DNA from: Burkholderiales bacterium
GTDB lineage: Bacteria > Pseudomonadota > Gammaproteobacteria > Burkholderiales > Burkholderiaceae_C
Reading direction: 5' to 3'
Assembly: GCA_016195825.1 (NCBI GenBank)
Contig: JACPYV010000083.1
Coordinates: 1 to 55,399, forward strand
DNA: 55,399 nucleotides
Part shown: one piece after another, positions 45,472 to 55,399 of the stretch
How the letters are laid out: every line of letters begins with the position of its first letter
How positions within the stretch are numbered: position 1 is the stretch's first letter
The notes under the pieces: generated by a model
What the model was told of the DNA's origin: nothing
What the model saw: only the letters and a program-made list of their open reading frames with translations
The model's database searches: none
Made by a program: the position numbers and the translations under genes

Positions 45472-47013
45472 TCAGGCCGTCGCGACCGGGATACCGACCG
45501 GCTTGCCCGAAGCGATGCGCTGCTTCCAGTCCGCTGGGCCGGTGATGTGGGCGCTGGTGCCGTTCGAATCCACGGCCACCGTGACGGGCATGTCGACCAC
45601 GTCGAACTCGTAGATCGCTTCCATGCCCAGGTCCGCGAAGCCCACGACCTTGGCGCCCTTGATGGCCTTGCTGACCAGGTAGGCTGCGCCGCCTACCGCC
45701 ATCAGGTAGGCGCTCTTGTGGTTCTTGATGGATTCGATGGCGACCGGGCCGCGCTCGGCCTTGCCCACCATGGCGATGAGGCCGGTCTTGGCCAGCATCA
45801 TGTCGGTGAACTTGTCCATGCGGGTGGCGGTTGTCGGGCCGGCCGGGCCGACAACCTCGTCGCGCACCGGATCCACTGGGCCGACATAGTAGATGACGCG
45901 GTTGGTGAAATCCACCGGCAGCGGCTCACCCTTGGCCAGCATGTCCTGAATGCGCTTGTGGGCGGCGTCCCGGCCGGTCAGCATCTTGCCGTTCAGCAGC
46001 AGCGTGTCTCCAGGCTTCCAACCGGCCACCTCGGCCGGCGTCAGCGCGTTCAGGTCCACGCGCTTGCTCTTGTTGTAGTCGGGCGCCCAGTTCACGTCGG
46101 GCCACAGGTCCAGGCTGGGCGGGTCGATGTAGCTCGGGCCGCTGCCGTCCAGCACGAAATGCGCGTGGCGTGTGGCGGCGCAGTTCGGGATCATGGCGAT
46201 GGGCTTGCTGGCCGCGTGCGTCGGGAAGGTCTTGATCTTCACGTCCAGCACGGTCGTCAGGCCGCCAAGGCCTTGCGCGCCGATGCCCAGCGCATTGACC
46301 TTCTCATACAGCTCGATGCGCATCTCTTCGAGCTTATTCTGCGGGCCGCGCTGCAGCAGTTCGTACATGTCGATGTCTTCCATCAGCGCCTGCTTGGCCA
46401 GAAGGGCGGCCTTCTCGGCCGTGCCGCCTACGCCGATGCCCAGCATGCCGGGCGGGCACCAGCCGGCGCCCATCGTCGGCACGGTCTTCAGCACCCAGTC
46501 GACAATGTCGTCGCTGGGGTTGAGCATGTAGACCTTGCTCTTGTTCTCCGAGCCACCGCCCTTCGCCGCGACGATGACGTCGATGGTGTTGCCGGGCACC
46601 AGCTCCATCTGGACGACGGCGGGCGTGTTGTCCTTGGTGTTCTTGCGCGCGAAGATGGGGTCGTCCAGCACGGACGCGCGCAGCTTGTTGTCGGGGTTGA
46701 GGTAGCCCTGGCGCACGCCTTCGTTGATGGCGTCCTCGATGCTGCCGCTGAAGCCTTCCCAGCGCACGTCCATGCCGATCTTCAGGAAGATGTTGACGAT
46801 GCCGGTGTCCTGGCAGATCGGGCGGCGGCCTTCCGCACACATGCGGCTGTTGGTGAGGATCTGCGCGATCGCGTCCTTGGCGGCGGGCGAGGCTTCGCTC
46901 TCGTAGGCGCGGGCCAGGTGGGCGATGTAGTCGGCTGGGTGGTAGTACGAGATGTACTGCAGCGCGGCGGCGATGCTGTCGATGAGGTCTTGCTGGCGGA
47001 TGGTGACGGTCAT
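45472..47013 (-). CDS. fumA: Class I fumarate hydratase (iron-sulfur)
   Basis: The 513-residue enzyme is of the [4Fe-4S] class, converting fumarate and water to malate in the TCA cycle. Family blocks are EGRRPICQDTGIVNIFLKIG (Cys ligand), a second Cys region near GAGWCPPGMLGIGVGGTAEKA, PNCAATRHAHFVLDG and a C-terminal beta-domain with VGPAGPTTATRMDKF. The cluster makes it oxygen- and iron-sensitive. It is divergent from the class II gene, with 108 bases between starts. It is complete. Tartrate dehydratase is the main alternative for this fold; single-chain length favours fumarase. Confidence 0.94.
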   Translation of the reverse strand: MTVTIRQQDLIDSIAAALQYISYYHPADYIAHLARAYESEASPAAKDAIAQILTNSRMCAEGRRPICQDTGIVNIFLKIGMDVRWEGFSGSIEDAINEGVRQGYLNPDNKLRASVLDDPIFARKNTKDNTPAVVQMELVPGNTIDVIVAAKGGGSENKSKVYMLNPSDDIVDWVLKTVPTMGAGWCPPGMLGIGVGGTAEKAALLAKQALMEDIDMYELLQRGPQNKLEEMRIELYEKVNALGIGAQGLGGLTTVLDVKIKTFPTHAASKPIAMIPNCAATRHAHFVLDGSGPSYIDPPSLDLWPDVNWAPDYNKSKRVDLNALTPAEVAGWKPGDTLLLNGKMLTGRDAAHKRIQDMLAKGEPLPVDFTNRVIYYVGPVDPVRDEVVGPAGPTTATRMDKFTDMMLAKTGLIAMVGKAERGPVAIESIKNHKSAYLMAVGGAAYLVSKAIKGAKVVGFADLGMEAIYEFDVVDMPVTVAVDSNGTSAHITGPADWKQRIASGKPVGIPVATA

Positions 47014-47121
47014 GGCTGGGCCTGAAGGAAAGACGGGCTGCCGGAATTATCGGCGGCCCTGCGGGATGCATGGCATGGACGTGCTGGCTATGCTGACCGC
47101 ATCGACGGACGAGAACCTGAC

Positions 47122-48507
47122 ATGAACACACGCCTGGAACGCGACACCTTCGGCCTCATCGAGGTGCCGGCCGAGAAGTTGTGGGGCGCCCAGACGCAGC
47201 GCTCGCTGCAGAACTTCGACATCTCCGGAGAGCGCCAGGCGCCGGAGCTGATCCGCGCGTTGGCCAAAGTCAAGCGGGCCTCGGCGGTCGTCAACGAGGC
47301 GCTAGGCCTGCAGGACGCGAAGAAAACTCAGGCCATCGTCGCCGCGGCGGATGAAGTCATTGGCGGCCTGCACGTGGACGAGTTCCCCTTGGTTGTTTGG
47401 CAGACGGGCTCGGGCACGCAGACCAACATGAACGTCAACGAGGTGCTGGCCAACCGCGCCAGCGAGCTGCTGGGCGGCGAGCGCGGCGAGGGGCGGCTGG
47501 TGCACCCCAACGACGACGTGAACCGCAGTCAGAGCAGCAACGACGTGTTCCCGACCGCGATGCACGTGGCCGCCGTGCAGGCGCTGGTGGAGCGGCTGCT
47601 GCCGCCAATGCGGGCGTTGCGCACGACGCTGCAGCAGAAGGCCGAGGCGTTCGACGGCATCGTCAAGATCGGGCGCACGCATCTGCAGGACGCGACGCCG
47701 CTGACGCTGGGGCAGGAGATCTCGGGCTGGGTCGCGCAGCTGGCGCACGGCGAGCGCCATGTGCTGGCTGCCTTGCCGCATCTGCACGAGCTGGCGCTGG
47801 GCGGCACGGCGGTAGGCACCGGGCTGAATGCGCCCAAGGGCTATGCCGAAGCGGTGGCGGCGGAACTGGCGCGGCTGACCGGCCAGCCCTTCGTGACCGC
47901 GCCCAACAAGTTCGAGGCGATGGCCTCGTGCGATGCGCTGGTCCACGCCCACGGCGCGCTGAAGACGCTCGCGGCCAGCATGACCAAGATCGCCAACGAT
48001 GTGCGCTGGCTGGCCAGCGGCCCGCGCAGCGGCATTGGCGAGATCAGCATCCCGGAGAACGAGCCGGGCTCGTCCATCATGCCGGGCAAGGTCAATCCGA
48101 CGCAGAGCGAGGCGGTGACGATGCTGGCCGCGCAGGTGATGGGTAACGACGTGGCCATCAACATCGGCGGCGCGTCGGGCAACTTCGAGCTGAATGTGTT
48201 CCGGCCCTTGGTCATCCACAACTTCCTGCAGAGCGTGCGCCTGCTGGCCGATGGCATCTCCAGCTTCGACAAACACTGCGCCGTGGGCATCGCACCCAAC
48301 GAGGCGCGCATCGGTGAACTGGTGGAGCGCTCGCTGATGCTGGTGACGGCGCTCAACACCCACATCGGCTACGACAAGGCAGCCCAGATCGCCAAGAAGG
48401 CACACAAGGACGGCAGCAGCCTGCGGGAGGCCGCGCTGGCACTGGGCCATGTGACGGCCGAGCAGTTCGACGCCTGGGTAGTGCCAGCGCGGATGGTGGG
48501 ACGCTGA
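47122..48507 (+). CDS. fumC: Class II fumarate hydratase
   Basis: The 461-residue enzyme of the fumarase/aspartase superfamily has the signature [13 protein letters not shown], the [16 protein letters not shown] segment and [18 protein letters not shown]. The catalytic Ser is in the signature loop. It needs no metal and stays active under oxidative stress, complementing the iron-sulfur enzyme encoded on the other strand. The ATG at 47122 is clear. It has no downstream partner; the next gene is convergent. Confidence 0.97.
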   Translation: MNTRLERDTFGLIEVPAEKLWGAQTQRSLQNFDISGERQAPELIRALAKVKRASAVVNEALGLQDAKKTQAIVAAADEVIGGLHVDEFPLVVWQTGSGTQTNMNVNEVLANRASELLGGERGEGRLVHPNDDVNRSQSSNDVFPTAMHVAAVQALVERLLPPMRALRTTLQQKAEAFDGIVKIGRTHLQDATPLTLGQEISGWVAQLAHGERHVLAALPHLHELALGGTAVGTGLNAPKGYAEAVAAELARLTGQPFVTAPNKFEAMASCDALVHAHGALKTLAASMTKIANDVRWLASGPRSGIGEISIPENEPGSSIMPGKVNPTQSEAVTMLAAQVMGNDVAINIGGASGNFELNVFRPLVIHNFLQSVRLLADGISSFDKHCAVGIAPNEARIGELVERSLMLVTALNTHIGYDKAAQIAKKAHKDGSSLREAALALGHVTAEQFDAWVVPARMVGR

Positions 48508-48552
48508 AGGAAGGCGCGAACCAGTGCTCGGCCGATGGCACGGGCCCCGGCC

Positions 48553-51500
48553 TCAGGCCGTCTTCATGAAGTACACGTCGCCGTAGTAGTTGTTGGCAAT
48601 CACGATGCCCTTGAGCTCGGGGACGTATTGAACGGAGTTCTGGATGCCGTTGGTACGCGCGGCCGGCGTTGGCCCGCTGAGGGTGGGGCTGTCCACGTAG
48701 AGGTCGCCGGCCCGCACCGTCAGGATCTTGATGTTGCCATCGGCATTGAAGACGACGATGTAGAGATCGTTGCTCTCGTCGTAGACGACGCCAGGATAGC
48801 CACCGCTGAGCGTCAACGCGCTGGCGCCCAGGCCGCCAAAGGTCACCTGCTGGGTGCTGCCGTTGAGGTTGAGCACCATGGGTGCGACGGCCGAGTAGCC
48901 GCCGACCACCAGCATCCGGTTTCGCTTGGTGTCGATCGCAGCGCCCGCGTACCAGAGCGTCCGGGCCACCGAGGACAGCCTGTCCCAACGGTTGGCGGTG
49001 CTTGTCCAGCGGTACCAGTCGTTGCTGCCGTTGCGCGAGTAGTAGACATCGCCCGTCAATGGATGACGCACGCACAGGCATGCATTCAGGTCACCGTTGT
49101 CGTTGGGCAGACGTGCCACGTAGTCCGGTGCGTCCCAATCCTTCTTGCCGAAGTCAAAGCTGAAGGAGCGGGTCGTTCCGGTGTAGGCGTAGTTCGTCGG
49201 CGTGGCCGGGAATGAGCCATTCAGTCCCGCGGACGGGAAGACGACGAGCCGATTCAGCCGGTCGATGAACTGACTCGCGTAATAGGTGTGCGAGGCCGCG
49301 GGCCGGTTGTCCAGGTAGAACTGGGTCTTGTTGAGCAGATCCGTCGTGGCGGAAGGACCGCGCAACTCGGCCCAGGCCGGCTGATCGGCCAGCAAGTCCA
49401 GCGCATTCACCTCGTTGCCCGCGTAATCGGCATGCCCGCCGGCGGCGCCCAGCATGTAGACGCTGCCTTTGCGCTTGAGTGAGGCACCGCACCATGTGTC
49501 GATCTTGGCACTGGGGCCTGTGATGCCCAGCGGGCGCGGGTTGGGCTCGATCTTGGACAGCGCGGTGCCGGCAATGGGCGCCCATTGCCAAGCAGCCAAT
49601 CCCTTGGCCCAGGCGGGCAGCGTCGCGACGGGGGGCGTGGCTGCTTCAGCGGGCGAGGCGGGAGGTGCGCTGGCGGCCGGTGTGGGTGCCGGTGCCGGGC
49701 TGGGTGCCGGCGTCTGGGCCGCGGGCGGCGCCGGCGTGGGCACCACGGGCACAGGCGGCAGCGGCGGGGAGGCGATGGCACCCGGTGCCGACGGTGCCTT
49801 GACGCCCCAAACCGGGAAGGCGTTGAACGAGGTCAGCAGCGAACTCCAGTTGCTGGCTCCGGTCACGCGCGCCATGGCGGCCGACGCGCCGGGGACGGCG
49901 TGTCGGACAGCGTAGGAGAGCGCAGGCATGAGGTTGCCCCAGTAGCTGGTTCCGTCGGGGAAGTTGCCACCCCGCAGCGCGCCCGTCTGGCCCGGATTGG
50001 CAACACCGAGTGACGCCTGGTACAGCACCCCCCAGTTCGCCGGCCAGGGGCCGGTGCCGCCGAGCCAATCCGGGTTCTCCGTGGTGGCGACGGCCAAGGT
50101 GTAGAGCGCAGCGTCTCTGTAGAGCCATTCGGTGCTTGCAGTGCCGCCCAGCCGGCCGATGATGCTCTGTGCCTTCCAGGCGAAGAAGGCTGAGAGTTGC
50201 GAAAGCGTGGTGGCTGAGACGCCGGGCTGCATCGCCAGCGCGTACCCAAAGGCTGCCGTATAAAAGTCCTGCTGCCAGCCTGCCGTCAGAACCTTGCCAT
50301 CGTCGCTCGGGCCGTAGTCGCCATAGGGCGCGACGAAGCCGAACGGATTGTTGGGTTGGGCAACGTAGGTCGAATAGTTGAATTCGACGTTGGCGCTCAG
50401 CGAGTCCAGCATCTCAGACCGCAGCGTGTCTCCGTCCGGCGTGGCGACCGCGGCCTGTGCCAGGGTGCGTACCCCCCATGCCGCGCCACGCACGGTCGAG
50501 GCGCCGGAGATCGACAGGAAGATCCCCTTGCCAAACTGCCGGTAGTTGTCGGTCTGGGAGAGGTAGTTGTAGGTGGCCGCGAACTGGAGCTCCTCCAGGA
50601 AGTACCAGGAGCCGGTCGCCAGGTAGGCCATGTAGCCGACCGAGGGGTGGTGCGGAATGTCCCAGGCGGGCGACGCCGTACCGCTGCCGGTCGGCGGCAT
50701 CTGCTGCTTGGTCGACGAATTGACGCTCAGGTAGGGGTAGTCGCTGAATCGCAGTGGGCGGTTGGTGTTCTCGTCACGGTAGTGAATCGGATAGCGCCCC
50801 GCGCTGAAGGCATTGCGCAGCATGCTGCGATAGGCGGTGGCGACGTCATCCGCCGTCAGAAACAACACGTCCCACTCCGGCAGCAGGCCGATGGCTGGCT
50901 GGTAGGCGGTCTGCCCCATCGCATTGGGGTAGTTGCCTTGTTGCAGCGGCACGAAGGCCGATGGCAGGGTCGACATGACGTCGGCGCCGGCCGCCACGCG
51001 GCTGTAGTAACTCGGCACCAGCTCACTTTGCTGGAGGTACTGCGAGTCCTGGCTGGCGATCACGCCCGGGTCGCTGGCCAGCCAGTAAGAAAGCGTCTGA
51101 CCGTCAACGAGCGGCGTGCGGCAATGGTGCGGCAGGTCGATGTCCCGGCTGAACCGCTGCGAGCCACCGAGGCTGAACTTGTAGGTTGCCTGCTTGTTGG
51201 TGGGCGACGCGACGCGGAGGTAGCCGTTTTCTATCCAAGGAAGAACCTCCAGCGCGCCATTGGCGTACAGGCGGACTTCAAGCCAGGCCACCAGGTGGGC
51301 GTCTGTGCCGACGCGCTTGCGGAAGATCCAGCTGGACATCTGCGGTCCGGCGATCCAGTTGGAGAACGGGGTGTCCCAATCGCTGCCAGACCAGGTGGCG
51401 CTGCCCAGGCCGCCGGCATCGATCGTGGCGGTGGCGGCCGTGGCCTTCAACTGGGCCGTGGAAAGTGCCGTCGGCGTCGTGGACGGTGCTGCAATCTTCG

Positions 51501-51945
51501 ACAGCGCCAGCACCAGCGGGGTGCTGGCGCTGACCGTCGCCAGGCCGGAAAGCACCGCGAACTTGGCGGAGCCGTCGGGCCATCGGTTCTTGATCACCAC
51601 CTGGAACGCTGGTGTGGTGGCGGAGACCGACGAGCCGCTGGGGACGTCGCCCTTCTTGAACGCGAAACCCAGGCTGAATGGCGCCTGGGTGACGGCGGCG
51701 GCCGCCCGCAGCGAGAACTGCATGGTTCCGCTCTGGGCGTTGGCCATGGCCTCCGAGCTTGCCGCAGGGGCAGGTGCGGAGGCCGCGTCCGCAGGGGCGG
51801 GGGCGGGGGGCGGAGACGCTGAAGTGGGCTCGCTCGTGGGCGACGTGGCCCCGCCGCTTGCACCACCACCACATCCCGGCAGCGCGACAACGCCTACGGT
51901 AGCCGCCCAGCGGCGCAGAAATTCACGGCGATCTTGATCAGACAT
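48553..51945 (-). CDS. Large Tat-exported lipoprotein: lyase-like module fused to beta-propeller
   Basis: The 1130-residue protein begins with a twin-arginine motif (DRREFLRR at residues 5-12) and a lipobox ending Cys25 (VVALPGCGGG). After a Ser/Pro/Ala spacer, a large N-module (about residues 75-712) starts FSLGFAFKKGDVPSGSSV and has NRWPDGSAKFAVLSGLA. It continues with helical pairs such as HPSVGYMAYLATGSWYFLEE, resembling exo-polysaccharide lyases (PcRGLX-type) and alpha/alpha barrels. A Pro/Ala-rich linker (about 713-775) leads to a six- or seven-bladed propeller (GGHADYAGNEVNALDLL, VVGGYSAVAPMVLN). The catalytic residues are not assigned. The ATG at 51945 opens the Tat signal. The substrate is probably a glycan outside the cell. 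Confidence 0.72.
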   Translation of the reverse strand: MSDQDRREFLRRWAATVGVVALPGCGGGASGGATSPTSEPTSASPPPAPAPADAASAPAPAASSEAMANAQSGTMQFSLRAAAAVTQAPFSLGFAFKKGDVPSGSSVSATTPAFQVVIKNRWPDGSAKFAVLSGLATVSASTPLVLALSKIAAPSTTPTALSTAQLKATAATATIDAGGLGSATWSGSDWDTPFSNWIAGPQMSSWIFRKRVGTDAHLVAWLEVRLYANGALEVLPWIENGYLRVASPTNKQATYKFSLGGSQRFSRDIDLPHHCRTPLVDGQTLSYWLASDPGVIASQDSQYLQQSELVPSYYSRVAAGADVMSTLPSAFVPLQQGNYPNAMGQTAYQPAIGLLPEWDVLFLTADDVATAYRSMLRNAFSAGRYPIHYRDENTNRPLRFSDYPYLSVNSSTKQQMPPTGSGTASPAWDIPHHPSVGYMAYLATGSWYFLEELQFAATYNYLSQTDNYRQFGKGIFLSISGASTVRGAAWGVRTLAQAAVATPDGDTLRSEMLDSLSANVEFNYSTYVAQPNNPFGFVAPYGDYGPSDDGKVLTAGWQQDFYTAAFGYALAMQPGVSATTLSQLSAFFAWKAQSIIGRLGGTASTEWLYRDAALYTLAVATTENPDWLGGTGPWPANWGVLYQASLGVANPGQTGALRGGNFPDGTSYWGNLMPALSYAVRHAVPGASAAMARVTGASNWSSLLTSFNAFPVWGVKAPSAPGAIASPPLPPVPVVPTPAPPAAQTPAPSPAPAPTPAASAPPASPAEAATPPVATLPAWAKGLAAWQWAPIAGTALSKIEPNPRPLGITGPSAKIDTWCGASLKRKGSVYMLGAAGGHADYAGNEVNALDLLADQPAWAELRGPSATTDLLNKTQFYLDNRPAASHTYYASQFIDRLNRLVVFPSAGLNGSFPATPTNYAYTGTTRSFSFDFGKKDWDAPDYVARLPNDNGDLNACLCVRHPLTGDVYYSRNGSNDWYRWTSTANRWDRLSSVARTLWYAGAAIDTKRNRMLVVGGYSAVAPMVLNLNGSTQQVTFGGLGASALTLSGGYPGVVYDESNDLYIVVFNADGNIKILTVRAGDLYVDSPTLSGPTPAARTNGIQNSVQYVPELKGIVIANNYYGDVYFMKTA

Positions 51946-52197
51946 GGCGGTTGTGGCCCCCCCGGCGTTGAAAGAGCTTCCGGGGATGCAGGGCATATTT
52001 TGTAGGGCCGGCAGCCACCGGCGCGCGGATTGTGCGTGGCCGCCGTGTGGCGGATCACGTTACTCCAGACACTTACGCGCGGTAACCGGTCGCAACGAAG
52101 GTGGCTTGCGGGACCTTGTCACACCCATCCGCAGCCGCCCGGAGTCATGGGTGCGACGACGTCCGGCGGACTTCCTGCGCCAGGCTGCGCTGCAGCC

Positions 52198-52815
52198 TCA
52201 GTGCTTGTCGGGGGCAGCCAGCAGCCGGTCGGTGTAGGCAATGGCCATGGCCGACAGCAGGAAGGCGACGTGGATCAGCGTCTGCCACATCAGCGTCTTC
52301 TCGGCGTAGTTGTCGGCATTGATGAAGGTCTTCAACAGGTGGATGGAGCTGATGCCGATGATGGCTGTGGCCAGCTTCACCTTGAGCACGGAGGCGTTGA
52401 CGTGGCTGAGCCATTCGGGCTGGTCCGGGTGGCCGCCCAGGTCCATGCGCGACACGAAGGTCTCGTAGCCGCCGACGATGACCATGATCAGCAAGTTGGA
52501 GATCATCACCACGTCGATCAGGCCCAGCACGACCAGCATGAGGATGGTCTCGTTCAGCTTGGCGATCGGCTCGTAGCCGATGACCTGGCCGGCCAGATCC
52601 TTGATCGGCGTGCTCTTGTAGCCGATGCTCTTGACCAGGATTTCCAGCGCATGCTGGTCGCCGAAGGCCGACTCGATCAAGTGCACCAGTTCGGTCCAGA
52701 ACTGAAACACGTAGACCGCCTGCGCCAGGATCAGGCCCAGATAAAGCGGCAGCTGCAACCAGCGGCTGGCGAAGATCAGGCGGGGCAGGGGGCGGAGTTG
52801 GGGGTCAGGGCGCAT
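52198..52815 (-). CDS. UPF0114 (YqhA/TIGR00645) membrane protein
   Basis: The 205-residue protein has four spans and family sequence [43 protein letters not shown] and [20 protein letters not shown] in family form. Its role is unknown; it is conserved in proteobacteria. The ATG at 52815 places the first conserved helix 15 residues in; an ATG at 52869 would add a polar 18-residue lead and would overlap the palindrome. It is divergent from acs. It has no partner in the window. Confidence 0.85.
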   Translation of the reverse strand: MRPDPQLRPLPRLIFASRWLQLPLYLGLILAQAVYVFQFWTELVHLIESAFGDQHALEILVKSIGYKSTPIKDLAGQVIGYEPIAKLNETILMLVVLGLIDVVMISNLLIMVIVGGYETFVSRMDLGGHPDQPEWLSHVNASVLKVKLATAIIGISSIHLLKTFINADNYAEKTLMWQTLIHVAFLLSAMAIAYTDRLLAAPDKH

Positions 52816-52852
52816 GGAAGGGGGCCAAGCAGAATGGCTAGAAATTCTAGGT

Positions 52853-52872
52853 GGCGTGAATGACGTCACGCC
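52853..52872. promoter_or_regulatory. 20-base palindrome upstream of acs, candidate operator
   Basis: GGCGTGAATGACGTCACGCC is a perfect 7-base inverted repeat GGCGTGA/TCACGCC around a 6-base spacer, with TGACGTCA nested in it. It lies in the gap between the divergent UPF0114 and acs genes, 62 bases before the acs ATG. No known regulator can be named from the sequence. Confidence 0.6.
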
Positions 52873-52933
52873 GTCAGGGCATCGTCAGTCGTCCGAAGCA
52901 CAGTCCGCGCCAAGCAATATCAGGAGACAAGCC

Positions 52934-54895
<1,962 letters not shown>

Positions 54896-54907
54896 ACCGA
54901 TTCCTGC

Positions 54908-55399
54908 CTAAAGGTACTTGGCCCAGAGCTGGTTGGAGAATTTGGCCGTCGGGTCGGCCATGCGTTTGATCTTGCGCAGGGCCTCGGCCTCGGGATAGGC
55001 CGCGTCGAACTGCTCGCGCGTCGCGTGCAGCTGGTAGGGCAGGTAGTAGCGGCCTTGGTTGGCCACGACGATGTCGATCAGCTCGCGTGTCCAGCGGCCG
55101 ACCTGCTCCTGCGCGGCCGTGTCGGTGCCCTGCTTGTAGTACAGCACGAACGAGAACACGTCCTCCTTGGCCCAGGGCAGCGTGGACACCGGATCGGCCG
55201 GCGATTGGCGGATCGAGACGTTCAGCGCCTGCGCCTTGTTGCGGCGCAGGCAATCGCCCATCGCGCGGGTGAACGGCAGGAAGTTCCGCGCCGGCACGAA
55301 GTACTCCTGCAGCACATAGGTCGAGCGCTGGCGGCTGCGCGGCTCCAAGCGCGCCACGTCCAGGCTGGCCTCGTGGTTGAGCCAGCGCACGGGAGAGCC
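54908..55399 (-). CDS. FAD-linked oxidase, C-terminal part (5' end outside window)
   Basis: The frame runs to the window end, giving about the last 163 residues. The tail (LPYQLHATREQFDAAYPEAE and ADPTAKFSNQLWAKYL) matches the C-terminal substrate domain of FAD-linked oxidases of the ALO/vanillyl-alcohol-oxidase fold, whose members end with a DPxxxFxNxL element. The FAD-binding half lies outside. An internal ATG at 55390 is not a believable start. It is convergent with acs, with 12 bases between stops. The substrate cannot be inferred. Confidence 0.75.
   Translation of the reverse strand, partial: GSPVRWLNHEASLDVARLEPRSRQRSTYVLQEYFVPARNFLPFTRAMGDCLRRNKAQALNVSIRQSPADPVSTLPWAKEDVFSFVLYYKQGTDTAAQEQVGRWTRELIDIVVANQGRYYLPYQLHATREQFDAAYPEAEALRKIKRMADPTAKFSNQLWAKYL

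Noticed and set aside
47302..48450. Long minus-strand open frame antisense to fumC
   Set aside because: High-GC shadow of a strongly conserved gene; no start signal and no recognisable domain.
48546..48560. Hairpin CGGCC-TCA-GGCCG between fumC and the large lipoprotein as terminator
   Set aside because: Short stem without a T-tract and overlapping the lipoprotein stop codon.

Overview
The window is high-GC, densely coded DNA with many 4-nt start/stop overlaps, very short intergenic gaps, and gene families typical of Burkholderiales. Examples are the mnmH, glnD and map set, DUF1800 plus DUF1501 export proteins, the MoxR/DUF58/DUF3488 cluster, DUF2788, DUF2189 and DUF3820. My best guess is a free-living betaproteobacterium of the Roseateles/Rubrivivax/Leptothrix type. 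This is inferred from protein character, not from a database search. I see no rRNA, insertion sequence, prophage, integrase or CRISPR array. The window looks like chromosomal backbone with a few accessory pieces.

Left part (1-7.3 kb): the tail of a chemoreceptor gene, a DUF3820 protein, a periplasmic solute-binding protein, an ABC ATPase/permease pair, a small putative lipoprotein and an exported GH13 amylase-family enzyme. A roughly 370-base stretch without a recognisable gene follows, then tRNA-Ala(CGC) on the minus strand with its own terminator. From 7.3 to 14.4 kb a minus-strand block holds YitT, DUF2788, DUF2189, mnmH, a pair of hairpin repeats, glnD, map and uppP.

Middle (14.5-32 kb): a TetR regulator with a palindrome at its promoter, a PIMT-like methyltransferase, a TolC-family protein with a clear terminator, and a divergent Lrp-regulator/EamA-exporter pair. 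Next are an MBL hydrolase, yaaA coupled to a prolyl-4-hydroxylase-like protein, and DUF3667 with a PAS-LuxR regulator divergent from scoAB. These are followed by the DUF1800/DUF1501 pair (with a poly-proline hexanucleotide repeat), gamma-glutamyltransferase, dsbB and ridA, a decayed comEC remnant and a secreted cyanophycinase-like peptidase.

Right part (32-55.4 kb): a five-gene minus-strand operon MoxR, PAS, DUF58, TgpA/DUF3488, MltB lies divergent from a histone-deacetylase-family gene and an MscS channel. Then come an exported Ig-like protein with a membrane partner, a GNAT/esterase/alcohol-dehydrogenase operon and two small orphan proteins. Divergent class I and class II fumarases follow, then a very large Tat-exported lipoprotein that joins a lyase-like module to a beta-propeller. 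The window closes with a UPF0114 membrane protein, acetyl-CoA synthetase (with a 20-bp palindrome upstream) and the end of an FAD-linked oxidase.

Functionally the recognisable links are C2/C4 metabolism (acs, scoAB, two fumarases), envelope and export functions (uppP, mltB, TgpA, tolC, dsbB, Tat lipoproteins) and nitrogen or peptide handling (glnD, ggt, cyanophycinase-like). I found no defence or mobile system. The most unusual item is the 1130-residue two-module lipoprotein.
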